23,590 nt of DNA, taken from assembly GCA_047975545.1 (NCBI GenBank), contig JBKEDS010000031.1, positions 1 to 23,590 on the forward strand, written 5' to 3'. Shown piece by piece: positions 1 to 6,760 of the stretch. A program made the position numbers and the translations under genes. The DNA comes from JBKEDS01 sp047975545 (lineage in GTDB: Bacteria > Bacteroidota > Bacteroidia > Flavobacteriales > Flavobacteriaceae). The notes beneath the pieces are model-generated. The model ran no database searches. It worked only from the letters and a program-made list of their open reading frames with translations, and was not told the origin of the DNA. How positions within the stretch are numbered: position 1 is the stretch's first letter; each line of letters opens with the position of its first letter.

Positions 1-341
1 ATCCCTTTGGGATTGTCCCGGCGGAAATTGGAGATGGTATTGTGGTCGGGCGTTAGGCCTTTGAGCAGCCACATTACTTCCACATTGCGGTAGCACTCTC
101 TCTCCAAAGCTCGTGAGGAGCGGATGCGGTTAAGATAGCCGTAGAGGTAGAGCTTGAGCAGTTCCGACGGGTGGTAGGCGGGGCGTCCGTTATCGGCAAA
201 GTTCATATCGAAACCGCAGGCTGCCAAGTCCAGTGTATGGACAAAGGCGTCAATCAAACGGACATCGTTGTCGGGCGAAATGAGTTGCTCGTAGGCAAAA
301 AACTGAATTTGGTTTCTGTCGAATCCTTGTATGAATTTCAT
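1..341 (-). CDS. IS1182-like transposase, N-terminal part (cut by window edge)
   Basis: Reading the minus strand from the ATG at 339-341 gives an uninterrupted frame of about 113 residues that runs off the left edge. It begins MKFIQGFDRNQIQFFAYEQL and continues with a DNGRPAYHPSELLKLYLYGY segment, then RSSRALERECYRNVEVMWLL and LTPDHNTISNFRRDN. These are the hallmarks of the DUF772 N-terminal domain of IS1182/IS5-group DDE transposases. The DDE catalytic core lies outside the window, so I cannot say whether the gene is intact. Base composition here is richer in GC than the flanking AT-rich DNA, which fits mobile DNA. Family assignment is by recognition of the N-terminal domain; IS1182 is my best guess, and another IS5-superfamily group is possible. 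Confidence 0.85.
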   Translation of the reverse strand, partial: MKFIQGFDRNQIQFFAYEQLISPDNDVRLIDAFVHTLDLAACGFDMNFADNGRPAYHPSELLKLYLYGYLNRIRSSRALERECYRNVEVMWLLKGLTPDHNTISNFRRDNPKG

Positions 342-463
342 ATCTCTGACTGTTTGTTTATGGCTCTAAGTTACCAAAAAACAACGGGATATGCAAGTTT
401 TAAGGGGATAAATATTGGGAAAATTTAAAAATAATTACAAGGTGGGTTTTTAGACAGTTTGAC
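1..463 (-). mobile_element. IS1182-like insertion sequence, one end inside the window
   Basis: The transposase start is followed outward by about 100 nt of AT-rich leader. The leader ends near a segment GTGGGTTTTTAGACAGTTTG at about 442-461. It resembles the terminal inverted repeats of Bacteroidota IS1182 elements as I remember them (TTTTTnGACAG-type ends). The other end is outside the window, so neither the inverted repeat partner nor a target duplication can be checked, and the boundary is provisional. Confidence 0.5.
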
Positions 464-470
464 GGTCCGC

Positions 471-575
471 GTGTATGTGTCAGGAGCGGATTTTGAAGCC
501 GAAACTTTCAACTTGCACTGACGTAAGCAAAACCGAAACCCCGATTTAACACTTAACCCGCTCTTGCACATGCAC
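471..575. repeat. ~105 nt imperfect palindrome between IS end and PIN module
   Basis: Arms at 471-489 and 558-575 pair almost fully: the left arm reads GTGTATGTGTCAGGAGCGG, and the reverse complement of the right arm reads GTGCATGTGCAAGAGCGG. Inside are a small hairpin, CTTGC(ACTGAC)GTAAG at 513-528 with one G-T pair, and a direct repeat CCGAAAC at 499-505 and 533-539. The whole region would fold as a long bulged hairpin. No reading frame covers it. It may be a recombination-type or non-autonomous repeat; the attC consensus ends are not convincingly present. Confidence 0.6.
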
Positions 576-580
576 GATGT

Positions 581-592
581 TGGTGGCAGTTT
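581..592. repeat. left copy of a GGTGGCA-type inverted repeat flanking the PIN module
   Basis: TGGTGGCAGTTT lies just past the stop codon of the small partner gene (stop at 595-597). Its inverted partner, AAACTTGCCACCACC at 1293-1307, sits on the other side of the module. Allowing one extra A, the two match over GGTGGCA(A)GTTT. Confidence 0.55.
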
Positions 593-594
593 TT

Positions 595-747
595 TTATTT
601 TGTCATTTCAAGTTTTCTTTTTTCAAAGTATTTTTTTATCTGCTCAAAGTCCATATCCTTAATGTCGGCAGAAATTTTGTCTCGAACTTCTCGCATAAAT
701 TCGACAGCTTTAAAGTCTTTGATTGTTTTCTTTTCTTTATTCTTCAT
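595..747 (-). CDS. 50-residue partner of the PIN protein (putative antitoxin)
   Basis: A short minus-strand frame from the ATG at 745-747 to a TAA at 595-597 encodes a 50-residue, highly charged, probably helical protein. It starts MKNKEKKTIKDFKAVEFMRE, continues VRDKISADIKDMDFEQIKKY, and ends FEKRKLEMTK. The KAVEFMREVRDKIS stretch resembles small proteins I associate with PIN-domain genes in Bacteroidota and Chlorobi. Its start overlaps the end of the PIN gene by 11 bp, so the two are probably translationally coupled. Antitoxin function is inferred from this coupling; no DNA-binding fold is obvious at this length. The order (toxin first, partner second) is the reverse of the usual vapB-vapC order. 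Confidence 0.7.
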   Translation of the reverse strand: MKNKEKKTIKDFKAVEFMREVRDKISADIKDMDFEQIKKYFEKRKLEMTK

Positions 748-1207
748 AATTTACAATGTCTTTTGGTGAACGAATATCAATTTGTGAATATCCTAATTTT
801 AGGTTCACTGCATTATAACCTCTGATTCTTAGAATGTTCACAATATGTTTAAAGTTCCAGCTTACTAAAACATCAGCTTTGTTTATGGTTGCTAATGCAA
901 TATGAAAACAATCTTCACGGCTTGTTTTCCCCACAACATTTTCAGCAATATAAGTGTCAGCAAGTTTTACGGCTTCTTCTGTAAGTTCAACTCTTTTTTT
1001 TAGGTTTTCGGGAACTGAATTTAAAAAGTCTCGAACTTGTTTTGGTGCATTTAGCAATTCGTCTTCCGTTACAGAAGAATACATTATATCAAATCTCGAA
1101 TTTGCAAGATTGTCAAAAAGTTCTTGCGTTTCTTTGGCAAACTCCACATCAAAATAACCTCCGATAACAGAGGTGTCAACATACAAGGTTATTTTCTTAA
1201 AATTCAT
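737..1207 (-). CDS. PIN-domain protein (VapC-like ribonuclease toxin)
   Basis: A 156-residue protein, the usual length for a stand-alone PIN protein. The PIN acidic residues are visible: D11 in YVDTSVIGGYFD, E50 in TEDELLNA, and D99 in SREDCFHIALA. The C-terminal signature SWNFKHIVNILRIRGYNAVN is characteristic of a Bacteroidota/Cyanobacteria PIN subfamily. PIN proteins of the VapC type are Mg-dependent endoribonucleases, often acting on tRNA or rRNA, but the target here cannot be read from sequence. The start at 1205-1207 is chosen because the first beta strand and catalytic Asp follow directly. A perfect 15 bp palindrome lies immediately upstream and a 50-residue partner overlaps the 3' end. 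The gene lies between an IS end and purA, consistent with horizontal acquisition. Confidence 0.88.
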   Translation of the reverse strand: MNFKKITLYVDTSVIGGYFDVEFAKETQELFDNLANSRFDIMYSSVTEDELLNAPKQVRDFLNSVPENLKKRVELTEEAVKLADTYIAENVVGKTSREDCFHIALATINKADVLVSWNFKHIVNILRIRGYNAVNLKLGYSQIDIRSPKDIVNYEE

Positions 1208-1212
1208 ACAAC

Positions 1213-1227
1213 AAATTTGTCAAATTT
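1213..1227. promoter_or_regulatory. perfect palindrome before the PIN gene, candidate operator
   Basis: AAATTTG-T-CAAATTT is a 15 nt perfect inverted repeat that ends 5 nt before the PIN start codon (1205-1207). Type II toxin-antitoxin operons are commonly autoregulated at such palindromes. The role here is inferred from position only. Confidence 0.45.
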
Positions 1228-1292
1228 TATTCGACTATACAATCAAAATCAACTCTCGTTAAATTGTCGTTTTGGTTAAGCGTCGGTTCGAT

Positions 1293-1307
1293 AAACTTGC
1301 CACCACC
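1293..1307. repeat. right copy of the GGTGGCA-type inverted repeat, next to purA stop
   Basis: AAACTTGCCACCACC is the inverted counterpart of TGGTGGCAGTTT at 581-592. It ends three bases before the purA stop codon (1310-1312). The two copies enclose the whole PIN module. Confidence 0.55.
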
Positions 1308-1309
1308 TA

Positions 1310-2581
1310 CTACCTAAAAATAGTTTGCTTTCTGTCGGGGCCAACCGAAACAATGGTAATGGGTATTTCCAATTCTTTTTCTAAAAACGCGATGTAATCG
1401 TTCAGGGCTTTTGGTAGTTGCGAGGCTTCGCCCATATTGGTTAAATCTTCCTGCCAACCTTTAAGCTCGGTGTAAACGGGTTCTACGTTTTCGGGATCTA
1501 TATTATAGGGGAAGTGCTCGATAACTTCACCTTTATATTTATAAGCGGTGCATACTTTTAGGGTTTTAAAGCCCGAAAGCACATCGCCTTTCATCATCAT
1601 AAGCTGGGTTACGCCGTTTACCTGGCAGGCGTATTTTAAGGCTACCAAATCCAACCAGCCACAGCGTCTTGGGCGTCCTGTGGTGGCACCAAACTCGTTG
1701 CCCACTCGGCTCATGGTGGCACCGTCCTCATCGAACAGTTCGGTAGGGAAAGGTCCCGAGCCAACACGTGTGGTATAGGCTTTAAAAATACCGAATACAT
1801 CGCCTATTTGGTTGGGGGCTACGCCCAATCCGGTACAAGCGCCTGCTGCCGTGGTGTTGCTTGAGGTTACAAAGGGATAGGTACCAAAATCGATATCCAA
1901 CAACGAGCCTTGTGCGCCTTCGGCCAATATGGTTTTGCCCGATTTTTGGGCTTGGTGCACATATGCTTCGGAATCGATAAAAGTTAGGGTTTTTAAAACG
2001 GCAATGGCCTTAAAGAATTCGTCTTCCAATTCTTCCAGATTATATTGAATATCGACATCGTAAAACCCAATCATGGATTCGTGCTTATCGGCCAATGCAC
2101 GGTAGCGTTCTTTCCAATCGCTTAATTCCAAATCGCCTACACGAAGGCCGTTACGCCCGGTTTTGTCCATATAAGTAGGCCCGATACCTTTTAGGGTAGA
2201 GCCTATTTTGGCTTTGCCCTTGGCGGTTTCGCTGGCGGCATCCAACAAACGGTGCGTGGGCAGGATAATATGGGCCTTGCGTGAAATAAGCAGCGATTTT
2301 CGGTAATCGATGCCTTGGGCTTCAAGTTTATCCAATTCACCTTTAAAAATTACGGGGTCTATAACCACGCCGTTGCCCACCAAGTTAATAGTGCCTTCGT
2401 GGAAAATCCCGGAAGGAATGGTATGCAATACGTGTTTTTTGCCATTAAACACTAAAGTATGCCCAGCATTAGGCCCACCTTGAAAACGAGCAATAATATT
2501 GTAGTTGGAGGTTAGTACATCGACAATTTTTCCCTTGCCTTCGTCGCCCCATTGTAATCCGAGTAGTAAGTCTACCGCCAT
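1310..2581 (-). CDS. purA: adenylosuccinate synthetase
   Basis: The 423-residue cytoplasmic enzyme matches the family's usual length. It catalyses GTP-dependent condensation of IMP with aspartate to give adenylosuccinate, the first committed step from IMP to AMP. The N-terminal phosphate-binding loop QWGDEGKGK (residues 10-18), the FQGGPNAGHT segment, the GIGPTYMDKTGRNGLR motif, and late GATTGRPRRCGWLD and VSVGPDRKQTI signatures are all present and uninterrupted. It begins 13 bp after the stop of the upstream Fur-family gene, so the two are very likely cotranscribed, probably also with the (p)ppGpp synthetase gene. The accessory PIN module starts immediately beyond its stop codon, but the C-terminus (QTIFR) looks normal. 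Confidence 0.97.
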   Translation of the reverse strand: MAVDLLLGLQWGDEGKGKIVDVLTSNYNIIARFQGGPNAGHTLVFNGKKHVLHTIPSGIFHEGTINLVGNGVVIDPVIFKGELDKLEAQGIDYRKSLLISRKAHIILPTHRLLDAASETAKGKAKIGSTLKGIGPTYMDKTGRNGLRVGDLELSDWKERYRALADKHESMIGFYDVDIQYNLEELEDEFFKAIAVLKTLTFIDSEAYVHQAQKSGKTILAEGAQGSLLDIDFGTYPFVTSSNTTAAGACTGLGVAPNQIGDVFGIFKAYTTRVGSGPFPTELFDEDGATMSRVGNEFGATTGRPRRCGWLDLVALKYACQVNGVTQLMMMKGDVLSGFKTLKVCTAYKYKGEVIEHFPYNIDPENVEPVYTELKGWQEDLTNMGEASQLPKALNDYIAFLEKELEIPITIVSVGPDRKQTIFR

Positions 2582-2594
2582 TGTAAAATTTTAA

Positions 2595-3047
2595 TTATTT
2601 AGTTGATTTTCTGTTTCCGTAAAAGTAGAGAGAATGGTTATTTATTTGAATATCGAAAACTTCTTCGATTGTTTTTTTTATGGATTGTATCCTGGGGTCG
2701 CAAAACTCGATAACCTCGCCCGTGTCGGTTAAAATAACGTGGTCGTGCTGGCGGTCGAAATACGATTTTTCGTAATGCGCTTGGTTTTGCCCAAATTGGT
2801 GTTTTCTAACCAAACCGCTTTCCAACAGTAATTCTATGGTATTGTAAAGTGTAGCTCGCGACACCCGATATTTTTTGTTCTTCATATTAAGATATAAAGA
2901 TTCTATATCGAAATGCTCGTTACTGTTATAAATTTCTTGCAGGATAGCGTAACGTTCGGGGGTTTTTCGATGCCCTTTACCCTCTAAAAAGGTGGTGAAT
3001 ACGCTTTTTACAATTTCTTGGTTTTTATGTTCTGTTTTGGCGTCCAT
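2595..3047 (-). CDS. Fur-family metal-dependent transcriptional regulator
   Basis: A 150-residue protein with the Fur architecture: a winged helix at about residues 15-85 (RKTPERYAILQEIY, then the recognition region YRVSRATLYNTIELLLESGLV) and a C-terminal dimerization and metal-binding domain. Candidate metal ligands are H45, H91, H101, H103, E114 and H138 (NHSLYFYG). The two CxxC motifs that hold structural zinc in many Fur, Zur and PerR proteins are absent: the usual CxxCG after HDH reads LTDTG, and the protein ends soon after YFYG. The only cysteine is C116. Whether it senses iron, manganese, zinc or peroxide cannot be decided. It lies 25 bp downstream of the spoT-like gene and 13 bp upstream of purA, in a probable operon. 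Confidence 0.9.
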   Translation of the reverse strand: MDAKTEHKNQEIVKSVFTTFLEGKGHRKTPERYAILQEIYNSNEHFDIESLYLNMKNKKYRVSRATLYNTIELLLESGLVRKHQFGQNQAHYEKSYFDRQHDHVILTDTGEVIEFCDPRIQSIKKTIEEVFDIQINNHSLYFYGNRKSTK

Positions 3048-3072
3048 AGTTAATGCAAATTTACACTTTTTT

Positions 3073-5292
3073 TTACACTCTAATAACTTTATCTATCCCA
3101 TTAATTTTTTTAAGTTTATCCAAGAGCTTATTTAACATGGTATTGTTTTTTACCACGACGTTTACTTTTCCCGAAAACAGGCCGCCATCGCTTTCAAAAC
3201 TTAGGCTTCGCATATTAACGTGCATATTTTCGGAAATAACTTTTGTAATGTTGTTTACCAGCCCCATTTGGTCTATTCCGGTAATTTTAAGCATGGCCGA
3301 AAATTCCTGCTGCGAGGAATCGACCCATTTGGCGAGCATAATCCGGTAAGCGTAATTGGATTGGAGGCTTATGGCGTTGGGACAGTTTTTTTTATGGACC
3401 TTAATGCCTTCGGAAACGGTTAAAAAGCCAAATACCTCGTCGCCGGGAATGGGGTTGCAGCAATTGGCCAGTTTATAGTCCAGTTTTTCCTGTTCCTTGC
3501 CAAATACCAGCAAATCGTAGTTGGAGGTAATTTCTTCTTTTTCAATTTCCTCTTTATTAATATTGGCTTTTCGGGTAATTTTACTTTTTATAAAGCCCAT
3601 TAGCTTATTGCTCCTGGACGAAGCAAAATCCTTGAGCATACTATTGTCTATGGTGCCAATACCCACGCGATAGAACAAATCCAGGCTTGTTTTTAGCTTA
3701 AAGTAAACCACCAGCTCGTTTATGGCACTTTCGTTAAGGGTTATTTTTAATTGCTTAAGTTTTCGGCGCAATAGTTCCTTGCCTTCTTCTGCAAGCAGTT
3801 TTTTATCTTCTTTTAAGGCCGATTTAATTTTGCTCCTGGCCCGGGCGGTGGTGGCATAGTCCAACCAGTTGGCGGTTGGTTTGGCGCTTTCGGAAGTTAA
3901 AACATCAACTTGGTCGCCGCTTTTTAGTTCGTGGTTTAACTGCACCAATTTGCCATTTACCTTGGCGCCACGGGTTTTCATGCCCACTTCGGTATGGATA
4001 CTAAAGGCAAAATCCAAGGGCGTGGCTCCTTTTGGCAGCGATTTTAGTTCGCCTTTTGGGGTAAATACGAATATTTCCTTTGAATATAAATTAAGCTTAA
4101 ACTGCTCGACAAAATCTACGGCGTTGGTTTCGGGATTTTCAAGGGCTTCCTGTAAACGGTTAATCCATTCCTCCAGACTATCTTCTTTTTCGCCCGCTTG
4201 CTTGTATTTATAGTGCGCCGCATAGCCTTTTTCGGCAATTTCGTTCATGCGCTCACTACGTACCTGAACCTCGACCCAACGACCTTTTGGCCCCATAACA
4301 GTTATGTGAAGGGCTTCGTAACCGGTGGACTTTGGCGACGAAATCCAGTCGCGAAGCCGTGTGGGGTTAGGCCTAAAATGGTCGGTAACGATTGAGTATA
4401 TTTTCCATGCCAGGAATTTTTCGTTGGCGGGATCGCTTTTGTAAATAATACGAATGGCAAACTTATCGTAAACCTCATCGAAGGTTACGCCTTGGTTCAT
4501 CATTTTTCGGCGTATGGAGTAAATTGATTTTGGACGGCCTTTTATGGTGTAGTTTAACTGTTCCGCATCTAACGATTTTTTTATTACGTCGCTAAACTGT
4601 TTAATGTACAAATCCTGCTCTTCCTTGCTTTCCTTTATTTTGTTTAGGATATCGAAATACACATCGGGCTCGGTGTATTTAAGGCCGAGGTCCTCCAGTT
4701 GGGTTTTAATGTTGTACAGCCCGATTCGGTGTGCCAAGGGGGCGTAAATATACAGGGTTTCCGAGGCTATTTTTTCCTGCTTATCGGGGCGCATGGCGTC
4801 CATGGTTTGCATGTTGTGCAGGCGGTCGGCTATTTTTATAATAATTACCCGAACGTCGTCGTTTAGCGTAAGCAACATTTTGCGGAAATTTTCGGCCTGC
4901 AAGGATACGTCCATATCCTTTTCCTTGCTTAACGACGATATTTTGGTAAGCCCCGCAACTATGGTGGCAACGGTTTTTCCAAAACGTTTTTCAATATCCT
5001 CGATGGTGTAATCGGGGCTGTCCTCGACCACGTCGTGCAATAATGCCGCAGCTATGGAGGTGGCATCCAGGCCTATTTCCTGTGCTACTATTTTGGCCAC
5101 GGCAATAGGATGGAATATATAAGCCTCGCCCGATTTTCGGCGTTGGTTTTTATGGCCGTCCAAAGCCACATCGAACGCTTTTCTAATTAGTTTTTTATCG
5201 TCGTCGGTAAGGGTGGTGTAGCTAACTTTTAAAAGCTCTTTGTAGGCTTTGGCTATGGCTATGTTTTCTTTTTCAATATCGGCTTCTGTCAT
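3073..5292 (-). CDS. bifunctional (p)ppGpp synthetase/hydrolase, RelA/SpoT family
   Basis: A 739-residue cytoplasmic Rel/SpoT protein of full length. The hydrolase HD domain (about residues 30-190) carries HDVVED at 86-91 and IADRLHNMQT at 154-163, so it should degrade (p)ppGpp. The synthetase domain (about 235-360) has KGRPKSIYSI, KFAIRII and SPKSTGYEALHITV. The diagnostic motif is RLRD at 312-315, resembling the RxKD form of bifunctional enzymes rather than the ExDD of RelA. Next come a TGS domain (about 405-465), a conserved-cysteine segment (LANCCNPIPGD and KKNCPNA) and a C-terminal ACT domain. It is the first gene of a tight minus-strand block with the Fur-family gene and purA. The symbol is left blank because rel, spoT and relA are all used for such proteins in this phylum. 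Confidence 0.95.
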   Translation of the reverse strand: MTEADIEKENIAIAKAYKELLKVSYTTLTDDDKKLIRKAFDVALDGHKNQRRKSGEAYIFHPIAVAKIVAQEIGLDATSIAAALLHDVVEDSPDYTIEDIEKRFGKTVATIVAGLTKISSLSKEKDMDVSLQAENFRKMLLTLNDDVRVIIIKIADRLHNMQTMDAMRPDKQEKIASETLYIYAPLAHRIGLYNIKTQLEDLGLKYTEPDVYFDILNKIKESKEEQDLYIKQFSDVIKKSLDAEQLNYTIKGRPKSIYSIRRKMMNQGVTFDEVYDKFAIRIIYKSDPANEKFLAWKIYSIVTDHFRPNPTRLRDWISSPKSTGYEALHITVMGPKGRWVEVQVRSERMNEIAEKGYAAHYKYKQAGEKEDSLEEWINRLQEALENPETNAVDFVEQFKLNLYSKEIFVFTPKGELKSLPKGATPLDFAFSIHTEVGMKTRGAKVNGKLVQLNHELKSGDQVDVLTSESAKPTANWLDYATTARARSKIKSALKEDKKLLAEEGKELLRRKLKQLKITLNESAINELVVYFKLKTSLDLFYRVGIGTIDNSMLKDFASSRSNKLMGFIKSKITRKANINKEEIEKEEITSNYDLLVFGKEQEKLDYKLANCCNPIPGDEVFGFLTVSEGIKVHKKNCPNAISLQSNYAYRIMLAKWVDSSQQEFSAMLKITGIDQMGLVNNITKVISENMHVNMRSLSFESDGGLFSGKVNVVVKNNTMLNKLLDKLKKINGIDKVIRV

Positions 5293-5635
5293 AAGCTAAA
5301 AGTAACACAAAGAATATTATCAAACAATTATTGTAATTAAATTTTTGTAGCTATGCCCACAAACCTAAGTTTGATTATTAAATATTTGAAATGCAATTTA
5401 TTGAAAGCAAAAATATGTGGTGTCGCTTCGAGCATTTGATATTAAGAGGAGCAAACGTAGTTTGTGGTAACATCGAGAAGTCTTTTATTTTTTATAATTT
5501 TGAAATAGCTCTCGACTCCGCTCGACCTGACAATATAATTTACCAATAACCATATATTTACACCAAAACATATTAATCGAACTCAGGTTACAAGGTTTTA
5601 AAAACCTTTCAGGGTTGGACTTTTGGGACGAAAAG
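5293..5635. other. 343 nt intergenic region between spoT-like gene and rdgB
   Basis: No supportable gene was found on either strand. The region contains the upstream DNA of the spoT-like gene (about 5293-5400), a repeat-like element at 5421-5532, and a perfect palindrome AAGGTTTT-A-AAAACCTT at 5592-5608 just after the rdgB stop. That palindrome has no T-run on the minus strand, so it is a poor intrinsic terminator and looks more like a dispersed intergenic motif. Confidence 0.6.
5421..5532. repeat. palindromic intergenic repeat of the TCGAG/CTCGA type
   Basis: The segment begins TGTCGCTTCGAGC (5421-5433) and ends CTCGACCTGACA (5521-5532), so its termini are imperfect inverted repeats (TGTC...TCGAG against CTCGA...GACA). 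Near the right end, CTCGACTCCGCTCGACC carries two CTCGA units. Very similar sequences are scattered between genes in many flavobacterial genomes, as I recall. I see one degenerate copy here. Confidence 0.5.
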
Positions 5636-6211
5636 TTAAAGATTGTTTAAATAATCAACAAGCATAGCAACGGCTTTTCCTCGGTGGCCTATTTGGTTTT
5701 TTAGTGTTAATTCCATTTCGGCAAAGGTTTGGCTGTAGCCTTCAGGCTTAAAAACGGGGTCGTAGCCAAAGCCGTTTTTGCCTGTTTTTTCTTTTGTTAT
5801 TTCGCCTTTGCAAATACCCGTAAAAGTTTCGGTTTTATGGCCTATGCGGAGCGCTATAACGGTTTTAAACTGGGCGTTTCGGTTGGTTTTGTCTTTTAGC
5901 TCGTTAAGCAGCTTGTCCATATTGTCGTTGGCATTGCGCTGCGCTCCCGCATAACGTGCCGAATACACGCCGGGCGCACCGCCCAATTCTTCTACTTCCA
6001 GCCCGGTGTCGTCGGCAAAGCAATCGTAGCCATAGTGTGTTTTTACGTACTCGGCTTTTTGCACGGCATTACCGGTAATGGTGCTTTGAGTTTCGGGAAT
6101 ATCCTCGAAACAGCCAATGTCCGTTAAACTTAATAGTTTTATATGGGCGGGAATTAGGGCTTGTACCTCGTTTATTTTATTTTGGTTGTTGGTGGCAAAA
6201 ACAAGTTGCAT
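5636..6211 (-). CDS. rdgB: non-canonical purine NTP pyrophosphatase (RdgB/HAM1 family)
   Basis: A 191-residue cytoplasmic housecleaning enzyme that hydrolyses dITP, dXTP/XTP and ITP to the monophosphates, keeping deaminated purines out of DNA and RNA. Family motifs are complete: the N-terminal FATNNQNKINEV (residues 5-16, substrate-binding Asn and Lys), ADDTGLEVEELGGAPGVYSA (66-85, with the catalytic acidic residues), GFGYDPVF (147-154), and IGHRGKA (174-180), where most members have SHR. Length is typical. It is divergent from the DUF486 gene, with 77 nt between the two starts. The symbol follows the E. coli orthologue. Confidence 0.95.
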   Translation of the reverse strand: MQLVFATNNQNKINEVQALIPAHIKLLSLTDIGCFEDIPETQSTITGNAVQKAEYVKTHYGYDCFADDTGLEVEELGGAPGVYSARYAGAQRNANDNMDKLLNELKDKTNRNAQFKTVIALRIGHKTETFTGICKGEITKEKTGKNGFGYDPVFKPEGYSQTFAEMELTLKNQIGHRGKAVAMLVDYLNNL

Positions 6212-6288
6212 ATTATAAGGGTTGAAATATTTGGTAAAAGAAACAAAAAATAGATTACATTCGCCAGTATTTTTTTAAAATTGAAAAC

Positions 6289-6657
6289 ATGAAGGGACTA
6301 TTAACCGTAGCACTTTTGATACTTAGCAATACGTTTATGACCCTGGCTTGGTACGGCCACCTAAAATTTGCCGAATGGAAATGGTTTAACAAACTCGGGC
6401 TTGTGGCCGTTGTGCTAATAAGTTGGGGCATTGCCCTGTTTGAGTACATGTTTCAGGTGCCTGCCAATAAAATGGGGTTTAAGGGCAATGGCGGACCATT
6501 TTCGCTTATTCAGCTAAAAGTTATCCAAGAGGTTATTACCCTTGTGGTTTTTGCTGTGTTTACCTTAGTGGTTTTTAAAACGGAAACCTTTAAAACCAAC
6601 CATATTATTGCGTTTGTGTTTTTAATTTTGGCGGTTTATTTTATGTTTAAAAAATAG
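6289..6657 (+). CDS. DUF486 / DMT-family small membrane protein
   Basis: A 122-residue integral membrane protein with four hydrophobic segments at about residues 3-22, 32-52, 74-97 and 103-119. The stretch SNTFMTLAWYGHLKF and the FEYMFQVPANKMGF segment are typical of the DUF486 family, which belongs to the drug/metabolite transporter (EamA-like, small multidrug resistance-like) superfamily. Substrate and direction of transport are unknown. The start at 6289 places the first charged residue directly before the first membrane segment. It stands alone on the plus strand, 103 nt before hpf. Confidence 0.88.
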   Translation: MKGLLTVALLILSNTFMTLAWYGHLKFAEWKWFNKLGLVAVVLISWGIALFEYMFQVPANKMGFKGNGGPFSLIQLKVIQEVITLVVFAVFTLVVFKTETFKTNHIIAFVFLILAVYFMFKK

Positions 6658-6760
6658 GGCGTAAGTAAACGGCTATATTTTTTTATGATGATTGTTAGTT
6701 GCTTTTCATTTTAAAAAATGTAATTTTAAACTGATTTTTAAACTTAAAAACATTAAAGTT

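Noticed and set aside
171..428. Plus-strand frame of 85 codons at the left end
   Set aside because: It lies antisense to the clear transposase N-terminus and its leader, and its translation shows no family features.
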